Source of the DNA: Nematopogon swammerdamellus
Taxonomy: Eukaryota; Arthropoda; Insecta; Lepidoptera; Adelidae
Reading direction: 5' to 3'
Assembly: GCA_946902875.1 (NCBI GenBank)
Contig: OX336345.1
Coordinates: forward strand, 9,889,395-9,953,394
Length of the DNA stretch: 64,000 nt
Positions 12,536 through 25,700 of the stretch are shown piece after piece; the stretch's first letter is position 1, and every line of letters begins with the position of its first letter. The position numbers and the translations under genes are program-made. The notes beneath the pieces were generated by a model. That model had not been told where the DNA came from. It searched no databases and saw nothing but the letters and a program-made list of their open reading frames with translations.

Positions 12536-12840
12536 TTTTTTTATGGAAACTGACACGGTTGGCTACATCACCTACAACATCTGTGATGTCAGCCCATAAC
12601 ACCGGGTGAACTAGGTGCCACGTCAGTGCTTCCCTTCGGTCGTGCCGGCTACACTGAACTGGGCGGAAAACACAAACTATTTACATAGCCGTTTCGACCG
12701 ACCTTTCATTCAGTGCGGTGGTATCAACCCGGGCGGGTTAAACCCTAACACCTAGTAATATAAGAAGGCAGTCATATCCCTTAATCGCCTTTTACGACAT
12801 ACACGGGGAGAGATGCAGTGGGGCTATTCTTTTAAAGTAC
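12536..12840 (-). mobile_element. S1-related SINE with non-tRNA head
   Basis: On the minus strand it ends in the S1 3' body and A-run (at 12536), but its 5' part is 'ccactgcatctctcccc' and 'tgtcgtaaaaggcgatta' instead of the tRNA-like head. The copy at 38163-38487 has the same structure, so this is a second S1 lineage rather than a chance chimera. Confidence 0.75.
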
Positions 12841-13739
12841 CGGCCCCACACGGTACATGTGTACGGTACGGTACGTGTAAATGTGACATAGATTTTTGCA
12901 ATCTTTATCTCCAATTTCAGAACCCCACACCACAACACAATCCACGATCTACAATTGCAACTTTTTATCATTGAAAAAATTTTAAGGAAATAAATAAACA
13001 AAACTAATTTTAATAAAACCATGTATTCGTAGTGACGTCATTGGCAATCTATATTATACAATATTTCGGCGATCTACTTACAATACAATACACGTCTGAG
13101 TGGAGGCAATTTTTAATAATTTTAGAAATTTTATAGCTAGATTGTGTATATGCAAAATAATATTATTTAATTTAGTGCCAAATTTCGACTTGATCACAAC
13201 CAACGGTTTTGAGTTATGTATGACGCTCTGACAGAGAGACGAACGCACCATTACGTTCCGTTTTCACTTCATTGAGGTACGGAACCGTAAATAACTAATG
13301 TAATAAACAAACTATATAAAAGGTAAAACAAAACTTTACTACCTCGATAGATTTAGTTTTCTAGTAATAAAATAAATACTTAACACAATTAATGTGGTCA
13401 GTCAGCCTTACTAGTGGCACATAAATAATGTAAAATTATAATTTAATTTCATGAGAATGTTAATTCGTTCTTGAATCCTCTAACGTCGAAGAGTACCTGT
13501 AAATAAAATAAATATGAACTTATACTCCATCATCTTTAGCTTATATCAGTGCATAACATTTTATACTGTGATGTCTGTAAATTCTCTTATCAATGTAAAG
13601 ACCGCTAATGTGTGGACTGTTCTACTAGCGAGAGTGTTTCCCGAAAATGTCAACCTGGGAGTCGTCAAACGCCCCGTATGAGTATATACAATATAGTATA
13701 CTGCGTATGTGAGTATATACTGTATATACTATAATATAG
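12841..13739. other. no gene seen
   Basis: AT-rich sequence. Open frames here (for example about 71-76 codons on the minus strand) have low-complexity translations without domains. Confidence 0.4.
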
Positions 13740-13751
13740 CATATTATATAC

Positions 13752-13828
13752 TTTTTATGTGCGTATATACTGTCGACTGCACCATTGGTCCCCCGGTACA
13801 GCCACCCATGTTTGATTACATAAAAAAA
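13752..13828 (+). mobile_element. LINE 3'-tail scrap
   Basis: 'tgtcgactgcaccattggtc' and 'cagccacccatg' with 'ttacataaaaaa' match the LINE 3' tail seen at 8105-8251. Nothing else of the element is present. Confidence 0.5.
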
Positions 13829-13855
13829 TCTAATACACAATCAATAATCTGCTGG

Positions 13856-14140
13856 CATGATGGAAACTCCTGATATGGTTGTTTACCCACAACAACAGTA
13901 CTGCACCCGTGATGTCAACCCATAACACCTTGGGGAAGGTGCCATGTCAGTGCTTTTCTTGAATCATGCCGGCTACACTGAACTGGACAGAAAATATGCA
14001 CAACTTACATAGCCGATTCGATCGACATTCCATTTAGTGTGGTGGACGTGTTCAAGTTTAACCGTTAAACCTAGCAAGGCAAGGGAAGGGACATATAGTT
14101 TTACGTGGAATCCAAACCAAGGTCACCCATTCAACTTCTG
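13856..14140 (-). mobile_element. SINE S1, minus strand
   Basis: The mirrored S1 body includes 'gtgccatgtcagtgctttt' and 'gtagtc/gccggctacactga', up to a head fragment near 14130 ('tcacccattcaactt'). It lies just downstream of the last exon found for the Tyr-Gly-Pro-Pro gene. Confidence 0.65.
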
Positions 14141-14301
14141 ACTCAGGTGTGCTTATTTTCAAGATTGAACGCCGATGTCGACATCCATCCACCACCAGAG
14201 AGCAGCGCCCCCGAGCTACCGACGTTGACACTTCACCGAGAGTGGTTTTATTATTTGCTAACACTATGCACATGTGACTGATAAGATGAAAACAGTTTTA
14301 C

Positions 14302-16327
14302 CTAAAGTAAGGAGAGAATTGGTCGAGGTCGTCCAAGACGCGGCGCGCGCGGCACGCGATCCCATCGCAGCCAGCCTGCCGCGGCCGGTGCGCGTACAAC
14401 GCAACAGCTCGCTCGATCAAGTCTTGCACAGAGTTCAACTCTTCAGCACCTGCAGACACATTTGTACCCAAGAAAAGTTATCTGAGAGAAAAAACCGGCC
14501 AAGTGCGTGTCGGACTCGCGCACCGAGGTTCCACACCACAAAAAATAAAACATTGAATAAAACATGTTTCTTGTATGGGAACCCCCTTTAATTTTTTACT
14601 TTTTGAATTTTTTATTATTTGTTGTTATGTCCGCTATAATAACACATATTCTGTGAAAATTTCAACCGGCTACCTATTACAGTTCCAAAGATACAGCAGT
14701 AGGACAGACAGACGGCGTAGGCTTAGTAATAGGCTTCCGTACGGGATACGGAAACCTAAAAATGATATCTCGATCGTTTAAAGGAGCTGGGGAATGCCCT
14801 GGTGACAGGACATGTTTGGCTAGGCGCACGGCAGATATCATGTACCTAACCATCCTTAGATGTGCCTGAATATGTGAGTGAAAACCCCACGTGAATTGAT
14901 CAAGTAGTTCTCGACTTAAAAGTGAACATTTATAATAATGACGGCGCCTAGTCAATCGATGCATCGTTACAGATTTTCCGCTTTATTGATTTGTATATGC
15001 GCCTCTGATCTGGTCACAAGTAATTAGGGATTAGCTCTATATGATTATCTATAGAGATATATAGTAGATATATTATAAAAAAAAATATCTGTTTTGGTAT
15101 TTACTGTTGTATGGATAATCCTTTCAATATCTTCTGACTACTACACTGTGTATACAGAAAATACAATTTTAATCATTAATCAAAGCAAAATAATCCAAAA
15201 CGGGACAAAGTTCTCTGAAGCTGTGTGGATGATTTAGTGCACCTAGGTTCTACAAATGTAATTTACACTTAGGCCCACTTGCACCAACACGAGTTTAGAG
15301 TTAAGTAGCGAGTTATGGATTTAAACGCGGTTCCCACAGTCAACGGGTGCTAGCTTAACGAGTTAAACTGGTTTATATCTTAAATTCGTGTTGGTGCAAG
15401 TGGGCCTTAGAGCATTATAGCTATGGACAATCGGCTTAAAGACAGCCCACTCCTAATGCATATTATGTAAGTAGGTAGGTACATTTTGTATCAGTAACTA
15501 ACTGAGAAAATAGATAAATACATTAAATTGTAATGCTCACCACTCTTATTATTGAACTTCCTCTCACGTTCGCTATCACCATTGTAACCACTTCCCTTCT
15601 TCAAATGGATCAACTTTGGAATAAACAACAGCAAACAAATCACTGCCAGCATTTTCACAATCTTCTTGAAAATTAAAAGCTTCAACAGAATCTTTGCCAC
15701 AGTCAGGATATCCAATTTGAAAGCGAGCTTGTCCAGGAATCCAAAAGCGGGAGCCGTGTATGGCACTCCATACGATGGTCGGGGGGGTGGACCGTACACG
15801 GGAGGCGGTGGTCCGTACGAAGGAGCCGGCGGGCCGTACGATTGAACCGGAGGGCCGTACGCCGGAGTTGGTGGTCCATACGACTGCGTCGGTGGTCCAT
15901 ACGACTGCGTCGGTGGCCCATACGATTGTGCAGGAGCTGTGTGGTAATCGTAAGGACCGGCATCCTTCAACGGAGGTCCAAACTTCGATGGAGGTATATA
16001 ACTATTAGAAGGCAGTCCGTTCCCTTGCGAAGAAAATGCAGATGAACTGAAGCCGTTGCCGTCCGGTGGATTGTACTGCGGCGTGTAGTCGTAACCCTGA
16101 TTATAGCTGTCGTCGCGATTGCTGATTTTCTTCGCGCCGTCTTTGGCAGTGATAATGATGATTCCCTTCTTGGCATTTTCTGCCTCGACCCTCGATTTCG
16201 AGTATGCGTCCAAGTATGTGTCTGTTTTCAGATTTTTCGGAATTGTATTATTACCCGCAGGTCCGACGATAGCGCCGGCCAAACCGGCTATTGAAATAAT
16301 CAGTACACACTTTAAAAATATCTCCAT
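14302..16327 (-). CDS. secreted Tyr-Gly-Pro-Pro repeat protein (two exons, 3' end not found)
   Basis: Exon 1 is 16327-15541 (ATG at 16327, 262 codons plus one base) and ends at donor GTGAGC. Exon 2 is 14449-14302, preceded by 'tctgcag' and followed by GTAAAA; the phases match (1 then 2). Residues 1-19 form a signal peptide ('[15 protein letters not shown]'). Residues ~130-195 hold about nine YGPP-type repeats (SYGPP, VYGPP). A strongly hydrophobic, Lys-punctuated helix follows ('[20 protein letters not shown]'), long enough to cross a membrane. Exon 2 is unlike exon 1: charged, with Glu, Arg and two Cys ('[20 protein letters not shown]'). The repeat composition suggests a cuticle or extracellular-matrix protein, but I do not recognise the family. 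The stop codon lies in a later exon I could not place. Antisense open frames over the repeats are shadows. Confidence 0.78.
14493..14763 (+). repeat. unclassified lepidopteran repeat with acagacgg core (copy 1)
   Basis: It starts 'ccggccaagtgcgtgtcgga', contains 'gaaaatttcaaccggctacc', an 'acagacagacgg' core, and ends 'ttccgtacgggatacggaaa' before 'cctaaaaa'. Its ends are partly inverted (ggttcc / ggaaac). Five other copies lie in this window at 26146, 29612, 30340, 32733 and 54784. It carries no coding sequence; the class is uncertain. Confidence 0.7.
15272..15406. mobile_element. Harbinger/Tourist-like MITE with TTA target duplication
   Basis: The ends are 'ggcccacttgcaccaacac' (from 15272) and its reverse complement (to 15406). 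The flanking TTA at 15269-15271 and 15407-15409 fits the 3-bp target duplication of PIF/Harbinger-type MITEs. It sits in the intron of the Tyr-Gly-Pro-Pro protein gene. Length is 135 bp and there is no coding sequence. Confidence 0.85.
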
Positions 16328-16790
16328 TATAAGATTAGTTTAAAACAATTTGAGCTGTCATGCAGGAGTGCACCGGTCGAAGCTTGGCAAACAAATGGCA
16401 ACGATTGTCTTCTTTCAGAGAGTTTTCACTTTTGACTCACAGTAAAGAAGCCTAAATATGATAATGGAGTACAATTAAATTCTCTTAGCGACCAACTCAT
16501 GTTCCGCATTGCTCATCGTAAGTAGGTGCCCTTGTGTCGCTCCGTGAATACTAAGCATCGTTTGAAAACAGACAGCGGCTTCTCCTGTCTGTATATGCGT
16601 ATGTAGGTTTGATTGATAAGGAGATCTTTCGATGCTCTCACTAATGGGAATGCCCGGTGAAAGTTATGCTCATTTGTATACAATTTATAGAAATTCGATA
16701 GGTAAAAAATTATTAAAAAAATATTATTTCACACAATTAATTAATATAATGCCTAATAAACACAGAAAATAAACCAAAATTTAATCTGCA
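16328..16790. other. intergenic spacer between two minus-strand genes
   Basis: It holds the presumed promoter and 5' UTR of the Tyr-Gly-Pro-Pro gene and the 3' UTR of RNASEH2A. No clear TATA box for the former and no canonical AATAAA for the latter were found; an ATTAAA variant lies at about 16780-16786 on the minus strand. Confidence 0.5.
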
Positions 16791-19700
16791 TTATTCAAAA
16801 GCATTTGTGAAATTTAAAAAGCGTTCTTCAAAAAATTTGTGCATCGGTCTCTTGCTCTTCCCGTCTTCCGTTTTTGTCGCAAAGAATGATGAGATACTCT
16901 TAGTTCCGATGGCTGCCGTTGCCATTTTCGACTTTGGAAGTTCATCATCAGTGTCCTCAAATTTACACTTGGCAGCTTTCTCTTGTAGGGCTAATTCTGC
17001 TGTCGACCAGCTGAACCGCACTAGTAAGGGGTACCCGAACACATAGTCTATCTTCTCCTGGATAAACTTCTTCGTCAGTGGATCTGTGGGTGACAATTTT
17101 ATTTTTATTATTAACTTCTGCATGACGGCATTCATTCTGTTAGCTTGCACACAGATTGTAATAACAGAAAGGAAAACAAAACAATATTTATTTCGATCCC
17201 CAAATTGGCAAAACAATTTTTTTTTATATACTTTTCTATATTAATAATATGCTCCTACCAGCAGGATAACCACTGCCAAACTCCTTATTGGTCATCTGCA
17301 GGCCCTCCTTGAACTTCCACACCTTGAGCGCATGGTCCCTCGTCACCTTGGCCACGATACTCGCCGCAGACACTATCGGGTACAGCGAGTCAGCTTTCTT
17401 CGCTACCTGTAAATGTGCAGGGCATAGAATATAATTATCTAGTATAAAATGGAAAAAAATATTTAATCCACAAACATTTAAAAAGTGAAACAATCTTGAG
17501 AAGAATCAAACAAGTACAGTAGAGTGTAAAGTGAACTAGCACTATGATTTATTTCAGGCAGCCTTTGTGTGATTAGCAGCAGAATTGTCCCTTAAAATGT
17601 CACCTTCGCACGACGTGCGTGAAAGCGGCGATGGCGGTATTGAAATATCTGCTCTTTGTCTAAACCGCTCTTGTTTGTTTCGGGGACTGCTTGTAGTGGA
17701 TGGACGCCTGATGGGTTAAAAAGAAAGAAGCAAGTGATACAGAGCAGAGTAGGTAATAATCTTTTATAAATAAACTTAGGTACACATATTATTCGATACA
17801 AATGCAGTCACATTTTTTTTTATCTTTAAGAAAGGGAGTTCAAATCAGTGTTAAATTTTATTTCTAATATCGCGATGATGAAAACTTTTATGTCACCAAA
17901 AAAATCAATCAACAAGATGGATTTTCAGGTTATTGAGACGTATATGAATAGGTACTGAGACGTATTGAAGGTATACGAGATCTGTAGGTTAACTGCGTGC
18001 AACTCCTAGGCACAGAGGTGCCGCATTTGAAGGTTCCTTGAAATATGCGGCATCTCGATGTTGGAACAGAGATATTATTAACTGTAGTACATTCAATTGA
18101 GGAAATATATACTTGCCCAATAGTTAAAAATGTAAATACTAAATTAAGGCCTTATGCCCCCAAAATTGATAGTTATGATGTGAGGGCCGACGGACAGATT
18201 TGTTTTGTGTGGTCTTAACTGTAAAACTTCTTCTCCGTTGTGTATATGTTAGGGTATATGCTTAGAATATTGCTTGTGTCGTGTACTTGGGCCTGACTTA
18301 AAATCAGCGTCCCTCTCACTGGCTCCCGGGCTCGGTGGTGAGGGACAAAGGCTCTGTCAGGTCCAATTTTTCTTGTCTGTATTGTGTTTTTTTCTATCTA
18401 TGGTGTGTGTATTGTATTGGATGAGATAAATAAATAAATTTCATTTCATTTCATTTATTGATGAATGCCCATATAAAACTTTTTCAATACCTATGTAAAA
18501 TGTAGGTATATACATAGGTATGTGTATATTATGCAGAAGTTTAGATGACAAAAAGGTGTACTAACAGTAATTTTAAAATGTGGGAATATCTCAGCGAGCC
18601 GGTCCTGGTACTTCTCGGGAGGGCCGACGGTGTCCACGTACACCTCGGTGATGTTCACTCCCGCCTCCACCACTCTCTTGATTAGCGATATTGCTGAATT
18701 CATTGACACCTGCAATGTATTAGTTTACAAAGGTTGTGGGAGGAAAACTGTAGGTCCTTTCCTTTCTTACCTTAATAGGTGGTAGGGTTTATCCCACCCG
18801 GGTTTGTACCACCGCACTGAATGAAACGTCGGTCGAAACAGCTATGTAAATGTATAGCGATGCAAAATACTACTTGAGCGAGGCCAGTATTCCTACCGTC
18901 ATGATAAAGTCCTCCAAATCATCAGAGAGGCCATCAACCTGTCAATTGCACGGACCAGGAAAGGGCAAACCAGTAGCGGCTTCCAGAAGGTCAACTTTGT
19001 GAAACCTGGAGCCAATAAGCTGCCCAAAGATAGGACTAAACCTTCTTCAATTTTGGGAGCAGCAAAGGATTGGGAATTGTTGATGGACACACATGAGAAG
19101 CATTACCAAATGCCTTCGGAAATCTGTACCACAGCATTAAGACCGGATATACTCATATTCTCAAAAGCGACAAAGCATGTAGTACTTGTTGAACTTACAG
19201 TTCCATGGGAAAGTAACATACCGAAGGACCACAACATCAAACTTAACAAGTACTGCAACTTAGTAGACCGGATTGTGAGAAACGGATTCAAGACTGATCT
19301 CTTCGCTGTGGAAGTCGGAGCAAGAGGACTACCAGCGAAGTCGCTCTACAGTCTCTTCAAGAATCTAGGGCTCCCAAGATCGACGCTAAGCTCATATATG
19401 GAGAGAGCTTCGAAAACGTCACTGGAAGCATCCTACAGAATATGGATAGGTAGAGAGAGGGAGGTCGAGAGCGGGACTGGTGGTTTCCCCGCGTCCTAGT
19501 CAACGCAGACTAGCTGACGAGGGCTTGAAGCGAGCCGAAACGTGAAGCATGCGCGGGAAATTTAGAGTGGCCACTCGCTAGTCCCGGCCTCGATTAATAC
19601 CCTCCTCTACTGCCGATGGGCCCGGATATGTTCGGTGAAGCCATCGTAAGCTTAGATCCACACCTTCGAAACAAGACAGCCCGGAGAGACGGGATGACGC

Positions 19701-22700
19701 TGGAAAGACAGCTGGCGACCGGGAAAGACCGTTGACGAATGGGAAAGTCCATTTGACGACCGGGAAAGACTGGTGACGCTGGAGAGACAGACGGGCGTTA
19801 GGCCTAGCAAGCCGCGCCAGGAAATAAAAGCTACGACAGTCAAAAGAGTAAATACCCTCAGAGCGGTCCGAGAGGGAGGGAGGATGAACCGCTCACCGAT
19901 CGATATCTCTGACAACCTTGGCATGAATATGGACTTGAAATGCTCGAAGTGTGGGAAACAATATAAGCGAAAAATCTGGCTAGAAAAGCATGTGAAGGAG
20001 AAACATAGCGACAGTGAAGCAGGGCAGAAAGCGCCTGTAAGTTCTCCACCTGACACTATTGACAGAGTACAACCTCACACGTCACAAAGTGTTGCGCAAC
20101 CTTCCTCTCACCATGAAGCATTTTCGCCCAGAGACCAACTAAGCTTACCGAGCATATCCGAGACCACTTGGAAGCAACATGATCGATGCCTAGCCGAAAG
20201 ACTTGACCTCCCAGGCTGCAGGCAGAGTCCCGAAGATCAGCTGTATGACTTCCAGGGAACAATTTACAATTACTTCTCCGAATTGTACCCTGTTCGCTAT
20301 CACCACAACCCAATGGAAAGAGAAAACACTTTCAAAGCAAAGCTTAGGAGAAGGAAGAGAGAGTTGATAAAGCAGCTAAGGAAGGCTAAAGCCTCAGGAG
20401 ACAGAAATCTATGCCACCAATTAGCCAGAGCGATGAGATCTATCCTAAAACTGATCCAGAAAGTATCTGAGCTAATTACGGTTGCTGGCAATGAATTTCG
20501 AAAGGCTCAGAATATAGCAGCTTTCGAGAAGAACCCCTTTTATTTCGCCAAAAAAGCTTTTAAGGAACAGCAGGGTACAATTAGGTTAAGTACGGACGAG
20601 ATGTTCAACTACTTTAAATCCACATATACCACCCCGGAGGCAGATATAACTTACAGGGATCCACCAGCTCCAAAACCCAAAGAACCTGCTCTAGCATTTG
20701 ATGCTGATTCACCGACGATGGAAGAGCTGGAATACCACATAAAAAGGAAACCAAATAGTTCCGCCCCGGGACCCGATGGCATACCATACATCATATACAA
20801 AAAATGTCCATCAGTGCGGAAACACATGTTGAACATCTACAAAAGAATTTGGACGAACAGAGAAGTGCCAGACTGTCTTGGTAAAGCCGTGTTTGTTCTT
20901 CTACCAAAAAAGAAAGAAGTTACTGATCCCAAGGATATTAGACCTATAGCCCTTACGAACACAATTTCGAAAATATTCTTCTCCATTATACAGGCCAGAC
21001 TACTCAAACACATGTGTACCAACGACTACTTACCGAAGAAGTACCAGAAAGGTTTTCTCCCAAGAGTTGCAGGGTGCCTCGAACATAATTCTTTGCTAAC
21101 TGAATGTCTTAGAGATGCAAGGAAGAATGAGAGACAATTAACTGCCACGTGGTTAGACTTTGAAAACGCCTTCGGTTCGGTGCGCCATGAGTTACTATTA
21201 AAGGCGCTAGAGTGGTATAATGTGCCACCTCTGATCTGTAATATAATAGCCTCCTACTACAAAAAACTTTCCTTTGTAATACAAGTAAAGGGCGAAACGG
21301 AGAAGACACCGGAAATTCGTTACGGCATAGGACTTTTCCAGGGTTGCTGCCTCTCTCCTGTCACATTTAACATTGTTATCAACATTCTAATTGATACGCT
21401 TGTCGTAAAAGAAAAGAAATGGGGATACAGGTTCAAATATGGAGACACATATATGGCGGCCATCCTGGCATTTGCGGATGATATTACGCTGTTAACCCGC
21501 AATCCAAAACAAAATCAGTCGCTTCTTAAGGTGGTGGATGACTATTGTGAATGGACCAAAGGGATGAAGATAAAACCAGCGAAGTGCTACTGTTTGAGCT
21601 TAACCAGGAAAGGTTCAAAGTTTACCTCGAGCAATCCAGGTTTGACAGTAGCCGGAAAACCAATCGCAACCGTGGCTGATGAAGCTCCTTTTAAATTCTT
21701 GGGCAAAAGGATCACCAGCAGAGGAAAGGAGCATCCTACTGATGATATTGTCCAACTTTTCGAAGAGAGCCTCCGCCAAACTGACAATCTTCCCCTCCTG
21801 GGTACACAAAAGGCATGGATTTACGATAACTACCTGACATCAAAACTTTCATGGCCATTTCTCGTCTACGACTTCACAAAGCAAAACCTGACTAAATTAG
21901 ACTCGTATGTGACCAGATTCCTGAAATCATGGTTTGGACTGGCTCACCCGGCTGACTCGTCAACGCTATACAGATCTCACAATAACTTTGGACTGAACAT
22001 TAAGAAACCGTCGATATTTTATCAAAAGGCGAGAATAGCCAAACGATGTATACTCAAAGACTCCAATGATAGCGCTATTCAAGCCTTACCCAACACATCA
22101 CTATCAGATGAACTGGAATCGAGACTCGACTTCTACAAATCATTCCAAGTTGGTACACGCACCAATAGATCTGGATTGGGCATAGAAACAGCAAAGTCTG
22201 ATAAAGAAATACTGAAAGGTTTTGCTCAGGAGGACATGGAACAAGGCTTCAAACTTCACGCCTTAAACCTAGAAATGCAGAATGATTGGCTAACAGTGGG
22301 TGACTTCTGCATCCCTCCTGCATTGAAGTGGAAATCCATAATATACAACTGGTCCCCTGAGCTGCTTAAGTTCTACTTAAATGCATTCCAGCTTACTCTC
22401 CCCGACCCGAGTAACCTAGTTAGATGGGGGAAATCTACAAATAAACTATGCCCGTCATGTAAGGAGTTCGTAGGCACGGCCAAACATTTGTTATGCGGAT
22501 GCAAAATACTACTTGAGCGAGGCCAGTATTCCTACCGTCATGATAAAGTCCTCCAAATCATCAGAGAGGCCATCAACCTGTCAATTGCACGGACCAGGAA
22601 AGGGCAAACCAGTAGCGGCTTCCAGAAGGTCAACTTTGTGAAACCTGGAGCCAATAAGCTGCCCAAAGATAGGACTAAACCTTCTTCAATTTTGGGAGCA

Positions 22701-25700
22701 GCAAAGGATTGGGAATTGTTGATGGACACACATGAGAAGCATTACCAAATGCCTTCGGAAATCTGTACCACAGCATTAAGACCGGATATACTCATATTCT
22801 CAAAAGCGACAAAGCATGTAGTACTTGTTGAACTTACAGTTCCATGGGAAAGTAACATACCGAAGGACCACAACATCAAACTTAACAAGTACTGCAACTT
22901 GGTAGACCGGATTGTGAGAAACGGATTCAAGACTGATCTCTTCGCTGTGGAAGTCGGAGCAAGAGGACTACCAGCGAAGTCACTCTACAGTCTCTTCAAG
23001 AATCTAGGGCTCCCAAGATCGACGCTAAGCTCATATATGGAGAGAGCTTCGAAAACGTCACTGGAAGCATCCTACAGAATATGGATAGGTAGAGAGAGGG
23101 AGGTCGAGAGCGGGACTGGTGGTTTCCCCGCGTCCTAGTCAACGCAGACTAGCTGACGAGGGCTTGAAGCGAGCCGAAACGTGAAGCATGCGCGGGAAAT
23201 TTAGAGTGGCCACTCGCTAGTCCCGGCCTCGATTAATACCCTCCTCTACTGCCGATGGGCCCGGATATGTTCGGTGAAGCCATCGTAAGCTTAGATCCAC
23301 ACCTTCGAATCCACATATACCACCCCGGAGGCAGATATAACTTACAGGGATCCACCAGCTCCAAAACCCAAAGAACCTGCTCTAGCATTTGATGCTGATT
23401 CACCGACGATGGAAGAGCTGGAATACCACATAAAAAGGAAACCAAATAGTTCCGCCCCGGGACCCGATGGCATACCATACATCATATACAAAAAATGTCC
23501 ATCAGTGCGGAAACACATGTTGAACATCTACAAAAGAATTTGGACGAACAGAGAAGTGCCAGACTGTCTTGGTAAAGCCGTGTTTGTTCTTCTACCAAAA
23601 AAGAAAGAAGTTACTGATCCCAAGGATATTAGACCTATAGCCCTTACGAACACAATTTCGAAAATATTCTTCTCCATTATACAGGCCAGACTACTCAAAC
23701 ACATGTGTACCAACGACTACTTACCGAAGAAGTACCAGAAAGGTTTTCTCCCAAGAGTTGCAGGGTGCCTCGAACATAATTCTTTGCTGACTGAATGTCT
23801 TAGAGATGCAAGGAAGAATGAGAGACAATTAACTGCCACGTGGTTAGACTTTGAAAACGCCTTCGGTTCGGTGCGCCATGAGTTACTATTAAAGGCGCTA
23901 GAGTGGTATAATGTGCCACCTCTGATCTGTAATATAATAGCCTCCTACTACAAAAAACTTTCCTTTGTAATACAAGTAAAAGGCGAAACGGAGAAGACAC
24001 CGGAAATTCGTTACGGCATAGGACTTTTCCAGGGTTGCTGCCTCTCTCCTGTCACATTTAACATTGTTATCAACATTCTAATTGATACGCTTGTCGTAAA
24101 AGAAAAGAAATGGGGATACAGGTTCAAATATGGAGACACATATATGGCGGCCATCCTGGCATTTGCGGATGATATTACGCTGTTAACCCGCAATCCAAAA
24201 CAAAATCAGTCGCTTCTTAAGGTGGTGGATGACTATTGTGAATGGACCAAAGGGATGAAGATAAAACCAGCGAAGTGCTACTGTTTGAGCTTAACCAGGA
24301 AAGGTTCAAAGTTTACCTCGAGCAATCCAGGTTTGACAGTAGCCGGAAAACCAATCGCAACCGTGGCTGATGAAGCTCCTTTTAAATTCTTGGGCAAAAG
24401 GATCACCAGCAGAGGAAAGGAGCATCCTACTGATGATATTGTCCAACTTTTCGAAGAGAGCCTCCGCCAAACTGACAATCTTCCCCTCCTGGGTACACAA
24501 AAGGCATGGATTTACGATAACTACCTGACATCAAAACTTTCATGGCCATTTCTCGTCTACGACTTCACAAAGCAAAACCTGACTAAATTAGACTCGTATG
24601 TGACCAGATTCCTGAAATCATGGTTTGGACTGGCTCACCCGGCTGACTCGTCAACGCTATACAGATCTCACAATAACTTTGGACTGAACATTAAGAAACC
24701 GTCGATATTTTATCAAAAGGCGAGAATAGCCAAACGATGTATACTCAAAGACTCCAATGATAGCGCTATTCAAGCCTTACCCAACACATCACTATCAGAT
24801 GAACTGGAATCGAGACTCGACTTCTACAAATCATTCCAAGTTGGTACACGCACCAATAGATCTGGATTGGGCATAGAAACAGCAAAGTCTGATAAAGAAA
24901 TACTGAAAGGTTTTGCTCAGGAGGACATGGAACAAGGCTTCAAACTTCACGCCTTAAACCTAGAAATGCAGAATGATTGGCTAACAGTGGGTGACTTCTG
25001 CATCCCTCCTGCATTGAAGTGGAAATCCATAATATACAACTGGTCCCCTGAGCTGCTTAAGTTCTACTTAAATGCATTCCAGCTTACTCTCCCCGACCCG
25101 AGTAACCTAGTTAGATGGGGGAAATCTACAAATAAACTATGCCCGTCATGTAAGGAGTTCGTAGGCACGGCCAAACATTTGTTATGTGGATGCAAAATAC
25201 TACTTGAGCGAGGCCAGTATTCCTACCGTCATGATAAAGTCCTCCAAATCATCAGAGAGGCCATCAACCTGTCAATTGCACGGACCAGGAAAGGGCAAAC
25301 CAGTAGCGGCTTCCAGAAGGTCAACTTTGTGAAACCTGGAGCCAATAAGCTGCCCAAAGATAGGACTAAACCTTCTTCAATTTTGGGAGCAGCAAAGGAT
25401 TGGGCATTGTTGATGGACACACATGAGAAGCATTACCAAATGCCTTCGGAAATCTGTACCACAGCATTAAGACCGGATATACTCATATTCTCAAAAGCGA
25501 CAAAGCATGTAGTACTTGTTGAACTTACAGTTCCATGGGAAAGTAACATACCGAAGGACCACAACATCAAACTTAACAAGTACTGCAACTTAGTAGACCG
25601 GATTGTGAGAAACGGATTCAAGACTGATCTCTTCGCTGTGGAAGTCGGAGCAAGAGGACTACCAGCGAAGTCGCTCTACAGTCTCTTCAAGAATCTAGGG

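Noticed and set aside
15703..16045. Open frames antisense or out of frame to the Tyr-Gly-Pro-Pro repeats
   Set aside because: Repeat-rich codons keep all frames open; the translations are Arg/His/Thr-rich shadows without a domain.
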